Part shown: positions 51,826 through 62,500 of the stretch, piece by piece | Position numbering within the stretch: the stretch's first letter is position 1 | Layout of the letters: the number at the start of each line of letters is the position of its first letter | Assembly: GCA_009869945.1 (NCBI GenBank) | Contig: WIXG01000011.1 | Coordinates: forward strand, 434,001-498,000 | Length of the DNA stretch: 64,000 nucleotides | Direction of reading: 5' to 3' | From: Mesaphorura yosii | Lineage: Eukaryota; Arthropoda; Collembola; Poduromorpha; Tullbergiidae | Notes under the pieces: model-generated | What the model saw: the letters and a program-made list of their open reading frames with translations, nothing else | The model's database searches: none | What the model was told of the DNA's origin: nothing | Program-made: the position numbers and the translations under genes

Positions 51826-53036
51826 ACGAAAAGCAGCCATCCAAATCGAAAAAGAAATGCAAGATAAGAAGCTGGGATTCCGAAATGCAACTGATTACGA
51901 CATTTGAACTTTCAAGTTGACGCAAATTATAACCATGTAGATTAGCAAACCATTGCAAAATTGATTCCATTTGAAGTTCTCAAGAAGTCCAGAAGCTTGA
52001 TGCCAGAGTGCAAGGCGAAAATTTTTAAGAATACTTCGAAATACCAAACTCAGCTGTGAACACAAAATGAAATCTATACGTAGAGAAATATGAGAAATTA
52101 TCGTTAAGGCTATAATTATGTAGAGTATCTTGTTAGATTTTAGCGTAACGAGGCGAACGTGCGAGACGAGACGAAATGTTCTGGATATTTTATATCTATT
52201 TTATTTTTACTTGATTTTAAGGACCTTGATTCTTAAACACTTTACGCAAACACTGCCTAAACATCAGTGTAACATAATTTAGTTATTTTATGTCCGAATT
52301 CGCAAGGCGCAGACACAATTTAAGCACTTACACCGCTAATTAACCCAAAGAGCAACAAATTCGCAACTTTCGTTTGACAACCAAAATTCAAGTCAAGTCA
52401 GATTAGTTTTACAAGCTCTAAATTGCAATATTTTGATTTTCTTGCACAAGTTTCGTCGTTCAGAAAGGCAATCGATTGGAAATTAATGAGATGCAGAAAA
52501 CGTTCAAAGTTTCAAAGACAAGCAAAGAAGGAACTTAAAAATATATGCAAAAATCAAATAATTTTCGTCATGATTCATGACAAAGGATACAATAATCAAT
52601 GTAATTATTAAATTGTTATTCTAATTGTGCATTTTAGCAACTTTGCAAGCATACCACCTCTTTTGTAATGCATACGTAAATATGCTAATTATCGTGCTAA
52701 TCTTAATGTAGTTATGAGTGGAACAAATAGCAATATAGCAATTGAACGCATAAATACTTGTTATCGTCTTGAATTGCAATCACTCGCGTGGCACGTGAAG
52801 CGCAGTAATTTTAGTTTAGACACTCCATATTTAGAATTAATCACCAAATCCAGGAAAGGTTCATAAAAACATGGAGGCATTAAATTGAGAGGCGGCGATG
52901 CAAAAGCAAAAGCAGAATCACGTTACTGACAAATTTCTTTGAGCTTTCGTTTTAAGAATTATAGTTTAGTTTTATTTAAGGCCATTTTCAAAATTCTAAT
53001 TCATTTATTTTTTAATTTCGATGTCTTCCTTTACCC

Positions 53037-53044
53037 TGTAAATA
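53037..53044 (+). promoter_or_regulatory. Pumilio-response-like element in the 3' UTR
   Basis: TGTAAATA matches the PUF consensus UGUANAUA. A single 8-mer match in 3 kb of AT-rich DNA can occur by chance. Confidence 0.2.
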
Positions 53045-54597
53045 TTCGCCTATTCGCATTTTTATAAGTCGCATTTTCCTTCGTTTAACCTTACGATAAA
53101 TTATTTTTATTATTTGTGATCTGAGCGTAGGATCTTTATTATTCTCGTATTCATCGCATCGTCGGTCGGCAAAATCTTGTATTTGTATTTGTACGTGAAA
53201 TTATTTTAATATTAATAAGCAAACACTAGAATACGCGGAACAAAAATTTTACCAAATATTATACAATTATATTTTGAACCAATTTTTACACATTACCTTT
53301 ATTTTAGTTACGATATTCTTTTCTAATACGTAAAGAAGGGCATCATTTATTATCCAATAATTCTTAATTGTCAAAATCTGATGGAATGGAGTGGCGATTG
53401 CAATTAGCTATTGCGATTGTTGGAAGCTTTAGAATAATGTTGGCTCACAGTAGAACTTAAGTACACATTGCAATTCATTATTGTCCTTGTCTTAGAGTAA
53501 GCGTAGTTAAACAAAGCAGTAAAGCTCTCGTAATGAGGAAAACATTCGAATAGTGCACAAAATCTACAAAGGTACCTTTAAACTACGTGAAACTGGAAGA
53601 AAAGAAAGTTTTCGAATAAATACGACTACGATTATGATTACTTCGTTAATCTTATGATATCATACGAGATAAGTAAACTAATTATTTATTACTTAGCGCA
53701 TTAGCATTTTAAGGTTAGCGATGCGCGAGAGAGAGTCGGGCTTGAGAATATCAGTTCGGAAAATTCAGAATGGAAAGACGCCCAGTTAAAAGTTTGATCC
53801 TTCAAGTACAAATGCGGAAAACTTAAATGTGATGGAATTATTAAGATAGTTAGGTCATTGATAGATTGGCCACGATTTTTGGTCGGGGAGGGCGAATCTG
53901 ATAACGCAAATGGCAAATTCTTACCGTCTGGAGATTAGTTGCAGTCGCAAAAATATCAAATCTGCCTCGCCGCAGGTTTAGAATAGGAAAATAAGGGCTT
54001 CGGAAAGAAAAGGGCAAGGAAGAAGTATTCATGACATTACTTTATGTGATTGACAATGATTCGTACGATAAGGGAAAGCGAGATATGAAAAGTACAAAAA
54101 CACCTTACCAATTACGATTCGATACGAGAAATGCGCTGATCAGTAATTAAAACCTTATCAACTTAGGTAGCGAGTGAATGAATTTGTGCCGCGTGCGTCT
54201 GTGTCCAAGTCCAATCTGTAAAAGAATCCAACGAAGATGCTTAAAGCCATTATTCTTGCATTATCTCAAAGTACGTTAAGCACAAGCATCTTGTAGCAGT
54301 TGCTGTAGCTCAATAGTTTAGTCTCTCTTCCCATCATCCCATCGACTCGACGGAATATTCGACATCGGTCCCAAAGAAATTCCACCTTTTAAGTTGTTAT
54401 ATGTACGCTAGAAACTCAAAACTCATTATTTTGATACAATACTTCGTAGTGCATTCTTTTTATACGTTTCTAATTCGGTTGTCCACGAGAAATGCTAAAT
54501 GCTAATAATGCATAAGTGCTAGATTAGTTTCGGCCCGCTAGCCTTTCTTCTAACATTCTAGCTTAGTTTAGATTTTAGAGAGAAGCTTCTCCTCAGG

Positions 54598-54612
54598 CCT
54601 GCCTGCCTGCCT
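54598..54612 (+). repeat. CCTG microsatellite
   Basis: Three CCTG units plus CCT in the presumed 3' UTR. Confidence 0.75.
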
Positions 54613-55070
54613 TTCGCTGCTGCTGTTCGCCCTTCATATTTCTTGACTTCTGAATGCTTGATTCTTACTAGCAATTAATAATTAGCAATAGCAATAGAAA
54701 CCAAAGCGCATCAATTATATGATAAATTGCTATATAGCTTATAATATTGATCGTGTCATAATTAACATCTCTAAGCCAAGCGTCAACACGCAAAAGCAAA
54801 GAAATTGCAACTAATAATCACAACCACGGACACGTTCACGTACTCGTGTTAACGCTAAGGACTTAAACCATATGCAAATCTTTATGTACGGTACGGCTAT
54901 GATTATCTAGACTTGACATATATCATTTTATTCATACACAATTATTATTCTCTACTACTTGTACAGCGGTACAATGTATATAAATAATTGTTATAATATA
55001 AGTGTGCGTACTGATGTTAGTTCAGTCAAGATGTTTCAGCCGCGCAATCGTGCGATGGACGGAAAATGTC

Positions 55071-55076
55071 AATAAA
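55071..55076 (+). terminator. Poly(A) signal of the Glut4EF-type gene
   Basis: AATAAA followed by an A-rich stretch, about 3.25 kb after the stop codon. A T-containing region follows at 55091. Confidence 0.5.
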
Positions 55077-55435
55077 AATACAAATTACAGTTGTATTACG
55101 AAAATAATTTATTGGTGTCTTCTGATTTAATGGCTGTCGTCATTTTCATCCAATCAATTACATGTCACATCTCTTATTATGCAGTCATTTCTCGGATACC
55201 TCAGTTGATCAAGCTGCATAATTGATAATTGAAAATAAAATAAAGCCAAAGGCTGCTGCCACATTTTCCATTGCAATTGCATGTAATCTTTTGGAACATT
55301 GGAACTTTTGGAAAATTGGTCACTTACACATCCCAATGCGATTTTTTCCGTTGCTATTCTGGACCCTGGGCCATCCCAGACTTTTCACGCCAGAAGCATC
55401 TTCAGCAGCACAAAGACGAAATAATTCACGGTTGA

Positions 55436-56043
55436 CAGCAAAATGTACAGGAAGAACCTGATGGCACAAACGATGAGAAACACTTGCATTCGAAGGGCCA
55501 GAAGCTGGTGAAACCCAAATTCTTGGCAGGTGTAAAAGCTTCAAGAGCATTCTTGAACGGCTAAACCTGGAACCACCCTGGTTTAGGTCAATTTCTGCAC
55601 CAATGCTGATAATCAAAATACGATTGGTCCATTCACCACGTTATTAGAAAGGAGAAAGGCAGACCAAAATTAACGACCAGCCAAAGAGCTGAATTCCACA
55701 AGTTGCACAAGCTGTCGACTATTTAACTGTTGGAAATAAGAAATTAACATTAACTAACGCCACGGATTAGAACAAAACTTTTCAGGAATACGCTCGGCCG
55801 GTCCCAGTGAGAACAGCAGCTGATTTTAATGCTGAATCGAGAGTGGCCAAAATTTTTGATGTTACGAATTAAAGCGTCGATAACCAAATTGAAATTTCAA
55901 TACGAACCCGAATTCTGGATAGGCATCAGAATCACATTTGTCAACGGAAGTTGAGTGAAAAGCTAACGGTGGGTCTATCCCAAGCTCGTTTAGCAAGATT
56001 GAAGTTTGATTACAGTGAAAGTGACCAGCATTTCACTTCCTAG
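55436..56043 (+). pseudogene. Possible decayed or fragmentary coding sequence, unidentified
   Basis: Several stretches here read like coding DNA but do not join into a gene. 55436-55528 is open (Q-Q-N-V-Q-E-E-P-D-G..., ending K-P-K-F-L-A) and is followed by a GTGTAA donor-like site. 55786-56043 is open for 85 codons apart from one TAA at 55870, and follows a good acceptor (CTAAC branch-like word, TTTTCAG). Composition is rich in charged residues, unlike the surrounding DNA. I do not recognise a family. It may be a relic, an exon of an unannotated gene, or chance. Confidence 0.18.
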
Positions 56044-56612
56044 CCAATTTCCTCATTTTATTTCAGAAAACGGGGGCACGTGAGGTCGGGCGCTTTTGAC
56101 CATCACTTTTGCGTTGCGGGCTGTGGACCCACTTTCGTAACGGATGTGCGAGAATGCGGATGGGCGACTGAAATTAATTTCCCCATAGTAATTCGTCTGC
56201 ACTCTTTTAATTTATCCGAGTTTGAGGTCGTGTAAGGACCAAACGTGCCGGGTCTGATAAATTGTGCAGATACGATATCATCTCGAATCTCGAATCCCAA
56301 GATAGATGAGGTGAAATCACAAGAGGCGTGGAATCGACTAGGGTCTTGACGGTGCGGGGCATAATTCAATCGGCCATGGGGTTTCATGTAAGACGTGGGC
56401 TCCTGGACTGCTATAATTGCTATCGCTGATGGTTCTGATTGGTCTCGCTTCGTTTACGTGCGTTGCTGGTAAGCGTTAGATACTCGGACTTGACAGACCC
56501 GAGGGCTCGGATTCTCGGCTGCTAAGATAGCTAGTAAATTACGCGTCGTTTCTGTTGTAGATCCCAGATGTTACCACTCTGGTCATGACCCGACGAGAAC
56601 TGACCGGAAAAC
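56044..56612. other. Non-coding spacer upstream of the small gene
   Basis: No supported coding sequence. A minus-strand frame at 56103-56387 has no recognisable content. An acceptor-like TTCTGTTGTAG ends near 56562, which may mark a 5' UTR intron of the following gene. Confidence 0.4.
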
Positions 56613-56964
56613 ATGCAGCGAGGAGCTTGGAGAAGACATGAATGCAACCAATTTGAGAGGGTTTGCATCATGGAAAGAGGAGGTGGCGAGAATACACCGA
56701 GTAAGAATTTTCTCAGCTTTCTTGCCTGCCATAACTGCCACCTTTATCTAGCATTTACGTGAATGCTTCCGTTCTGCAGTGACTTTTCGAGTTTGTGTGC
56801 CCGACGAGAAGGAGGGCTGCTGGACAATCCAAGCATCCACCCCAAGCTGCCATGGTTCTGGTCACAACTGGAGCCGCTACGATCCTGTTCTCCATCTACG
56901 GATATCTGTGAACGTGAACTTCAAGAATCAAGAATCGCCATTTGCCATCGACAAGCTGAAATAA
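56613..56964 (+). CDS. Small two-exon gene, unknown protein of 71 or 90 aa
   Basis: Exons 56613(or 56670)-56700 and 56780-56964, joined in phase 1 by a 79-bp intron (GTAAGA to TTCTGCAG). The first in-frame ATG after an in-frame TGA at 56601 is 56613 (90 aa). A second at 56670 has the better context (A at -3, G at +4) and gives 71 aa starting M-E-R-G-G-G-E-N-T-P. Exon 2 reads F-R-V-C-V-P-D-E-K-E-G-C-W-T-I-Q, then P-S-C-H-G-S-G-H-N-W-S-R-Y-D-P-V, then alternating hydrophobic residues (L-H-L-R-I-S-V-N-V-N-F), and ends F-A-I-D-K-L-K. This suggests a short beta-rich, possibly Cys-containing fold. There is no signal peptide or membrane segment. Codon structure, splice sites and a poly(A) signal 65 nt after the stop support a real gene. 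I do not recognise the family. Confidence 0.6.
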
Positions 56965-57028
56965 TTTCTTAAGCAATTCTCAATTCACATTTTGTCCTCC
57001 TTGTCGTTGTGGCTGGACCCGAACTCAA

Positions 57029-57034
57029 AATAAA
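57029..57034 (+). terminator. Poly(A) signal of the small gene
   Basis: AATAAA lies 65 nt after the TAA stop at 56962-56964, an ordinary distance. Confidence 0.6.
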
Positions 57035-57437
57035 CAAAACTGGACGCAATTAACTGCACACCCCTTTACTTGTGAACTTGAGACACTCGGTAGTCGATAG
57101 TTAGTCAGTTGATTGTACAATTAAGAAATTGAGAAATTCCACCAAGTGCAAATAATGCTACTAAGCGTATCAAATCATTTCAAGAAGATGCTCATCTCTC
57201 GTTTTACGCACGAATTTGAATGATACACGGAGGGATAGCGTTTAATTTGCGACTCACTTCCGAATTTCAAAACATTTGCCAATTTGTCAGCGATAGTTCC
57301 AGTATTGCCACTTTACGGAACGTTCGCTTGTAAAAATTTCACTGGCTATCTCGCATTAAACTTAGAAATCAGTTTTCTGGTAGAAACGGGAATCCTGTCA
57401 GCTTACTAGGACGAACTCCAGTCTGCCATACCCGAAA
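57035..57437. other. Spacer and leader upstream of the USP5-like gene
   Basis: About 400 bp with no coding sequence, presumably the promoter and 5' leader of the USP5-N-terminal gene. No TATA box was identified. Confidence 0.4.
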
Positions 57438-58478
57438 ATGGAGACGGGTCTCCTGTCATTACTTGAATCGAAGTTGGAGACTGTTCGGATTCCCAATGAC
57501 ACCGATAAAGTTTTCAAAGACGAATGCATTTACTCGTTTACAACAATTAAGGTAAGCAAACTCATCATCGGTTGTCGAATTGTGGTATAAAGGCACAAAT
57601 CATGCCCCGTACAAGTTCCAAGACGTAATTTGGGAATCCTTTGTGTCGCAGAATTCGAGTGATGGACTTTACGTTTGCCTGAATAAGTTCTGGGCATTCA
57701 ACAGATCTCACATGAAAGAATACCATAAGATAAGTGGCAACTCATTATTCCTACGGATAAGGAGAGCCAAATCTTCAACAAAAAAGTCGGAGACCTCGTC
57801 CCAATCTGATGAGAAAGGAGAATCCAGCGATCTGCCACCAGCGAAAATGAGTCGGAAAGACAGCAGCGAAGATGAGTACGAGAACCAGTTCGATCTAATT
57901 GTTATGCCAGATTTCCAATCCGTATCCCTACCGAGGGATGAGCTGCCGCAAAAGGTAAATTCAATTTCACATGAGAAGGTTGGCCTTATCTAGATACCAT
58001 CCCTGCCAACGTTTTATGACTGTATTATGCCGATGACAATAGATCCAAGACTCCATCACGGCAATTCAGGAGAAGCCATCTGCCCCTGTTTCTGATCTGT
58101 TATTGGGAGATGAGCCGCTGTTCCTGGAAATAAACGGAAAACAATACACTTCTGAAGACGACCTGTATCAAAGCTCGTTGCAGCAGCCACTTGTACCCGA
58201 CCCTATTATCATTACGAATTGGCGTGGGAGATCTGACAAGGGGAACGGCAGGAATTTTGACAACAACCGTGGTCGTGATCGCGATCGTGACCGAGACAGA
58301 GATCGTGGGTGGGGACGGCCCAGCAGCGGGTCGAGTCACAGTCACGGTAAGACTCATTTTTTTTACAATGAGGATAATTCATCATTCCCTCATTTGTGAT
58401 TGCTCTATTTGGTCTGTCTCAGGAGGCGGAGGCGAAGGAAGCAGGAATGAAGTTCGCTTTCATCGTCCATGGCGTTAA
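57438..58478 (+). CDS. USP5 N-terminal (variant UBP zinc-finger) domain joined to an Arg/Asp-rich tail; no catalytic domain
   Basis: Exons 57438-57551, 57652-57954, 58043-58346 and 58423-58478, with phases 0, 0 and 1 matching; 258 aa. Residues 1-150 match the N-terminus of USP5/isopeptidase T: start L-L-S-L-L-E, V-R-I-P-N-D-T-D-K-V-F-K-D-E-C, then D-G-L-Y-V-C-L-N-K-F, L-F-L-R-I-R-R and L-I-V-M-P-D-F. In full-length USP5 (about 850 aa) this is the non-ubiquitin-binding nUBP domain that packs on the catalytic core. Here the ubiquitin-binding UBP finger, the Cys and His boxes and both UBA domains are absent. Homology fades near residue 155. A new region then ends in an RD-repeat tract (about 215-231), S/H/G residues and R-F-H-R-P-W-R. 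Mixed-charge RD tracts are typical of nuclear-speckle and RNA-associated proteins. It cannot be a deubiquitinase; a decoy, scaffold or RNA-associated role is inference. Introns show it is not a retrocopy. Confidence 0.75.
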
Positions 58479-58605
58479 CCTCCTAACTTCTCGTTTTATC
58501 TGCGTCATTTTATATTGATTGATTGTACAGGTTTAACGTTCAGGAGCGTCTTAACACATTTCTCCCTTTTCTACTTAAGTTTTGATTTTTTATTAACCAC
58601 CTCTA

Positions 58606-58798
58606 CAGGATGCCCAATAAAGATTGTCTCCCCCTGCAGCAAAATCTGGAGGGGTTGGGGTCAAGTCTCATATATCATTCGAAAGCTTATGTTCACACGG
58701 ATCCACACGCAAAACTTCATCAGGACCCGACCACCCGTTCGAAAGTTATGCTCATTTTAGCGAAAAAATGTGAAGGGGCACCGTTATTGGGTACCCTG
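58606..58798. mobile_element. MITE-like element with inverted ends, TA-flanked (Tc1/mariner-type)
   Basis: Left end CAGGATGCCCAATAA and right end, read on the minus strand, CAGGGTACCCAATAA match at 13 of 15 positions. The element is 193 bp and is flanked on both sides by TA (58604-58605 and 58799-58800), the target duplication of Tc1/mariner elements. CAGGGTG-type termini are common in that superfamily. The short open frame inside is not a transposase, so this is non-autonomous. The interior has two copies of a TTCGAAAG(C/T)TTATG-like word. Confidence 0.72.
58616..58621 (+). terminator. Poly(A) signal lying in the MITE left inverted repeat
   Basis: AATAAA is the nearest canonical signal downstream of the USP5-like stop (138 nt away) and lies inside the left terminal repeat of the MITE-like element. 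Another AATAAA lies at about 59421. Confidence 0.45.
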
Positions 58799-58800
58799 TA

Positions 58801-59527
58801 GTAATGGTAATGTCATATACAGGTATAGGAATTGACAGTTTGTAATGTCATGATAATTATTCATTAGCACTTATGGTTTTAAATACTCAAAGACATCTAA
58901 AGTATATTTTACATCTGAACCACCGCACCGCATGGACGGTTGAGGTCATGTTTTAGCTCATTGCCATAATTAAGTTAGCACTTACCTTAGATTATTGACA
59001 ACCAAGGTTTATGAACACAGCCACGTAACAATATGGACCAATAAACGTACTAGTAAGGTTAGTTAAAGTTTTGGCTTAAGTAAAATAAAGCAGTAAAATT
59101 AACCGGACTTATGGTGAGAGCTAAATGAATGGCAGGTTTTAGTTAAAGCCAGAGCTGAGCGTAAAATGAAAACAATGCAAAAAATCTAATCTAACGATAA
59201 ACACTTGGTGTGCTGAGATCAAATTGCAGTAAGTAGAAAAGAGTAACAAAATAAGTTACAAACAGTTAAGTACTTAAAGCCATCTTAATGTATGTTTGTG
59301 ATGCAAGTTGCTTAAAGTATTTCTATTTGGCGTTTTGTAGTCTACAGTTTGGACGGCTCAGTACGCTAGTGTTGCTTGTTCACTTTCTACTCAATTCTTA
59401 TTCTTATCCTAATTAGTTGACAATAAATTGTAACCTACTCCAGTCTGGAAATTCTAAAGTCATAATGCAAATGCAATGGGAATGTTTAAGCGCAGTGAAT
59501 CGTCATCAGTGAAAGACTCATCAGTCA
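58801..59527. other. Spacer between the convergent USP5-like and gliotactin genes
   Basis: AT-rich, with no coding sequence. It should hold the 3' UTR of gliotactin (minus strand) and perhaps a longer 3' UTR of the USP5-like gene ending at AATAAA near 59421. I found no clear AATAAA for the minus strand. Confidence 0.45.
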
Positions 59528-62500
59528 TTAAACTAAAGTGTGGGCCGACGCCTGCTTCTCACGCTCCTTCACAGCCCTCTTCGTCGGAATCGGGTAGCGA
59601 TCTCGCTCACGGCCACTGCCATTGATTGTCGGCTGTGAAATGGCACCAATGTTGGTATGAATTTGTTGCGGATGTGGAAATATGTGCATCTGCACGTCTC
59701 GTGGCATTGGCGAAGGCGACGGAGTCATTCGAGGCTGCTGGCTCAGTTTTACTCCAGAGTCCATCGAGTCAATCGTTTTTACAGTCTCTGCGTACTCGCT
59801 TGTGATTTCATCACCACCGCCAACTGTAACAGAAATTCAATCATTGTACCACCGCCCATGCTTTTAATAGGGTATTGTTCGGGTTCGTAAATCGTACCTA
59901 AATGCCCGAGGACAAGCGGAGTCGCATGGCCGTGACTGTTGAGTCCCAAGTCCTCGTATATTCGATCTCTCTGCCGCTTAGTTGTTCGCCAGAGGAGACA
60001 GCAAATGATCAGAACAACCAGCAAAAGCAAACAAATGCCACTGACCGACCAAAATGCGACCTGAATCGGTTGATTAGCTTCCCACCTAAAATGCAATCAG
60101 GAATTAGGTTAACTTTCCTCGTCGCTCGTACTGAACAGAACTTTACGGGTTTACGTACCAGTATTCCGTCGTTGGAGGCCATGTTGGAACGTACTTCCCA
60201 ACCACAAATGGCATGTATTCAGTCCAGAAAGTCAATTCTCTCTGTCGATAATTCCGATCCATTGTTGAGTTATTCGTGCCATTAAGCGCCAGATATTTAA
60301 GATCAGCCGGAGTGGTTCTCTCCCAGAAGATTCCCAATATCTGACTCGAGGTGGGATGCCCAAGATGGGCAAAGTTCGCGATGGACGTCAACATAAATAA
60401 ACTCATGTTCCGGTCGCCCTCCGTCCAGACAGACCGATCAACCCGTAAACGTTCGGGCAAAAATTCTGGCGAACGCAAATCATTTTAAGCACTTCCTTAA
60501 CGATCGGGCATGTCCGAGATTTACCTGGATCCATAAATGGTGCTCCAGCCAGTAAGTAGTACTCCAGCTCTCGTGAAACTTCCCTCCAATGCGGTAGCCT
60601 GAGTCCTTCTAGCGTGTAGTTCAGTACCATCGTGTGCACTTGAGTTCCTCGAGCCAGCAGTAATTTGATAGTTTGGTCAATCGCTGAACCGTACAAAGCG
60701 TCGGACAGGAACTGCAGAAGAAGTGAACGAAACATTAAGCATCATATAGTTCTAATGGTAACTTTTAACTTACCTCAATGTATTGTTCTCTCATGTGCGT
60801 GGTGTTTGTCGGATCGGGCCAATACGTGTACGCATACCGAATTGCGTGGAACACACCTTCGGGGTTCAGCGTGTAATTGTACTTGCGTATCCACAAATTA
60901 ATCTGCTCGTCAAACCATGGTCTCGTCACAATGAAGTTGGGTGCCAGTGTCTTGTTGGCGTACAGCAGGTCAGCGGCACACTGTCTCGAGAACCCCGTCA
61001 TATATTTAATGGTGGATGGATAATTACTGGCGCGGAGTAAGTTCTCTGGCGTGTCTGGCAGGAATCTCCAGTCGACTTCTTTCCAGTCATGTTGGAAGTC
61101 GTCATGCGGCACAGTGAATTCGCGATCGACGACGGGAGACCACGGGAAGTATCCGACATCCGGCTGTTTAAGAGACGCGTGTCGTGAATTAATAAGCATT
61201 CTTTGACGTAGGAAGATGGGCAATAATGTAAAAAAAGCCAGGTCAGGCTTACGTCTAGTTCCAAATTCGCCAATTCCTGCCAGCTTCTTGACCGTAGGCA
61301 TTGGACCATTGTCCATGATGTGTGATCATACTCGTGCCAACAGCCCATTTTCAAGGCGTAGAGTTCAGTCGTATTTTGCAAACGATAGCGGTCCCAAATT
61401 GCAGCCCAGTCGGCGGTTGGTGCTCCTTCAAGTGCAATTACGTTGTGTACCAGGTCGCGTGTTCTCGGTGACAACTAAAAAGAAGTACAAAAGACACGAT
61501 ACAGCATGAAGATATCACAGTTACGTCGGTTCAGCTTGATTGTAGTGTGTGCGAGTTCGTACCATCAGGAGTCCAGCCGCTGCTGCTCCAGATCCCAATC
61601 CCAGCAAGTTGATGCGATTTGGGTCCCCATTAAACGATCTTAACAAAGAAAATATAATTGGGGCTTACATTTAATTCGTAAGTCACGATCGTGATCTCGG
61701 TGCGAAGGAGCGAGATCTCACGAACACGAACCTGATATTTGTGTGAACCCACTTGAGAGCCATTGACAAGTCAAGCATTCCATAATTTCCAGGAGAAAAT
61801 TCATCTGCAGTACTCAGGAATCCCAGTGACCCCAACCGGAAGTTGACAGTAACGACGACGAGCTTGTACCAGCCAACCAGCTGGTGTGGAGGAAGCGTCT
61901 GGGACCCACCATGAATAAAATCTCCGTCGTGAATATAAAATATGACTGGGTACGGTGCACCCTCCGCTCCGGATCCGACATCCGGTGAGAACACGTTCAG
62001 GTAAAGGCAGTCTTCGTCAACCTGGACAATTCCTTCCTGGTATCCAAAGTATCGGAGTGGTTGTGGGCACGCGGGACCAAATTCTACGGCTTGATGCAGC
62101 ACCCAACCAGGATGCGTTCGTGGCGGACGAAATCGACCTTCATTGATTGGCGCACGTGCGTATGGAATGCCAACAAATGAATGGACGGTGGCTTTCACTT
62201 TATCGACCTTGGCGATCCCGGGACGGGCAGGCAATTCCACAAAGGGTCCTGTCAGCGACAACCGAACACAAATTTGACATTTCGTTTCAACTTTGCATGT
62301 ACGATGCGATAAGAAGTCATTTCAACAAATACATACCGTCGTACAGCTTCACTTTAAATCCCTGTACTCGCCCGTAGGAAGTCGTTGTATAAACTGGTGT
62401 GGGAACCACATTAATATCTTCCGGGCGTTGCATTCCTTGCAGCTCGTCCCTCCATCGGCCCAGGACACCGGGAGCCATCGGGCGATACGTGGTCGTCGAC

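Larger units (their letters stand above)
51826..55090 (+). other. Long 3' UTR of the Glut4EF-type gene
   Basis: About 3.25 kb of AT-rich sequence between the stop codon and AATAAA at 55071, with no coding content. It has a Pumilio-like TGTAAATA at 53037-53044, many ATTTA words and a CCTG run at 54598. That it is one continuous UTR is inferred from the absence of another gene and from the strong terminal signal. Earlier polyadenylation is possible. Confidence 0.5.

Noticed and set aside
54290-54340. Short tRNA-like word (TGTAGCTCAATAG)
   Set aside because: No acceptor stem, anticodon loop or TTCGA arm at proper spacing could be found around it.
58100-58357. Val/Thr-rich minus-strand frame over the RD tract
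   Set aside because: Antisense of the Arg-Asp codons of the USP5-like gene.
58610-58801. 63-codon frame inside the MITE-like element
   Set aside because: Its ends fall in the terminal inverted repeats and it has no transposase motif; the repeat structure explains it better.
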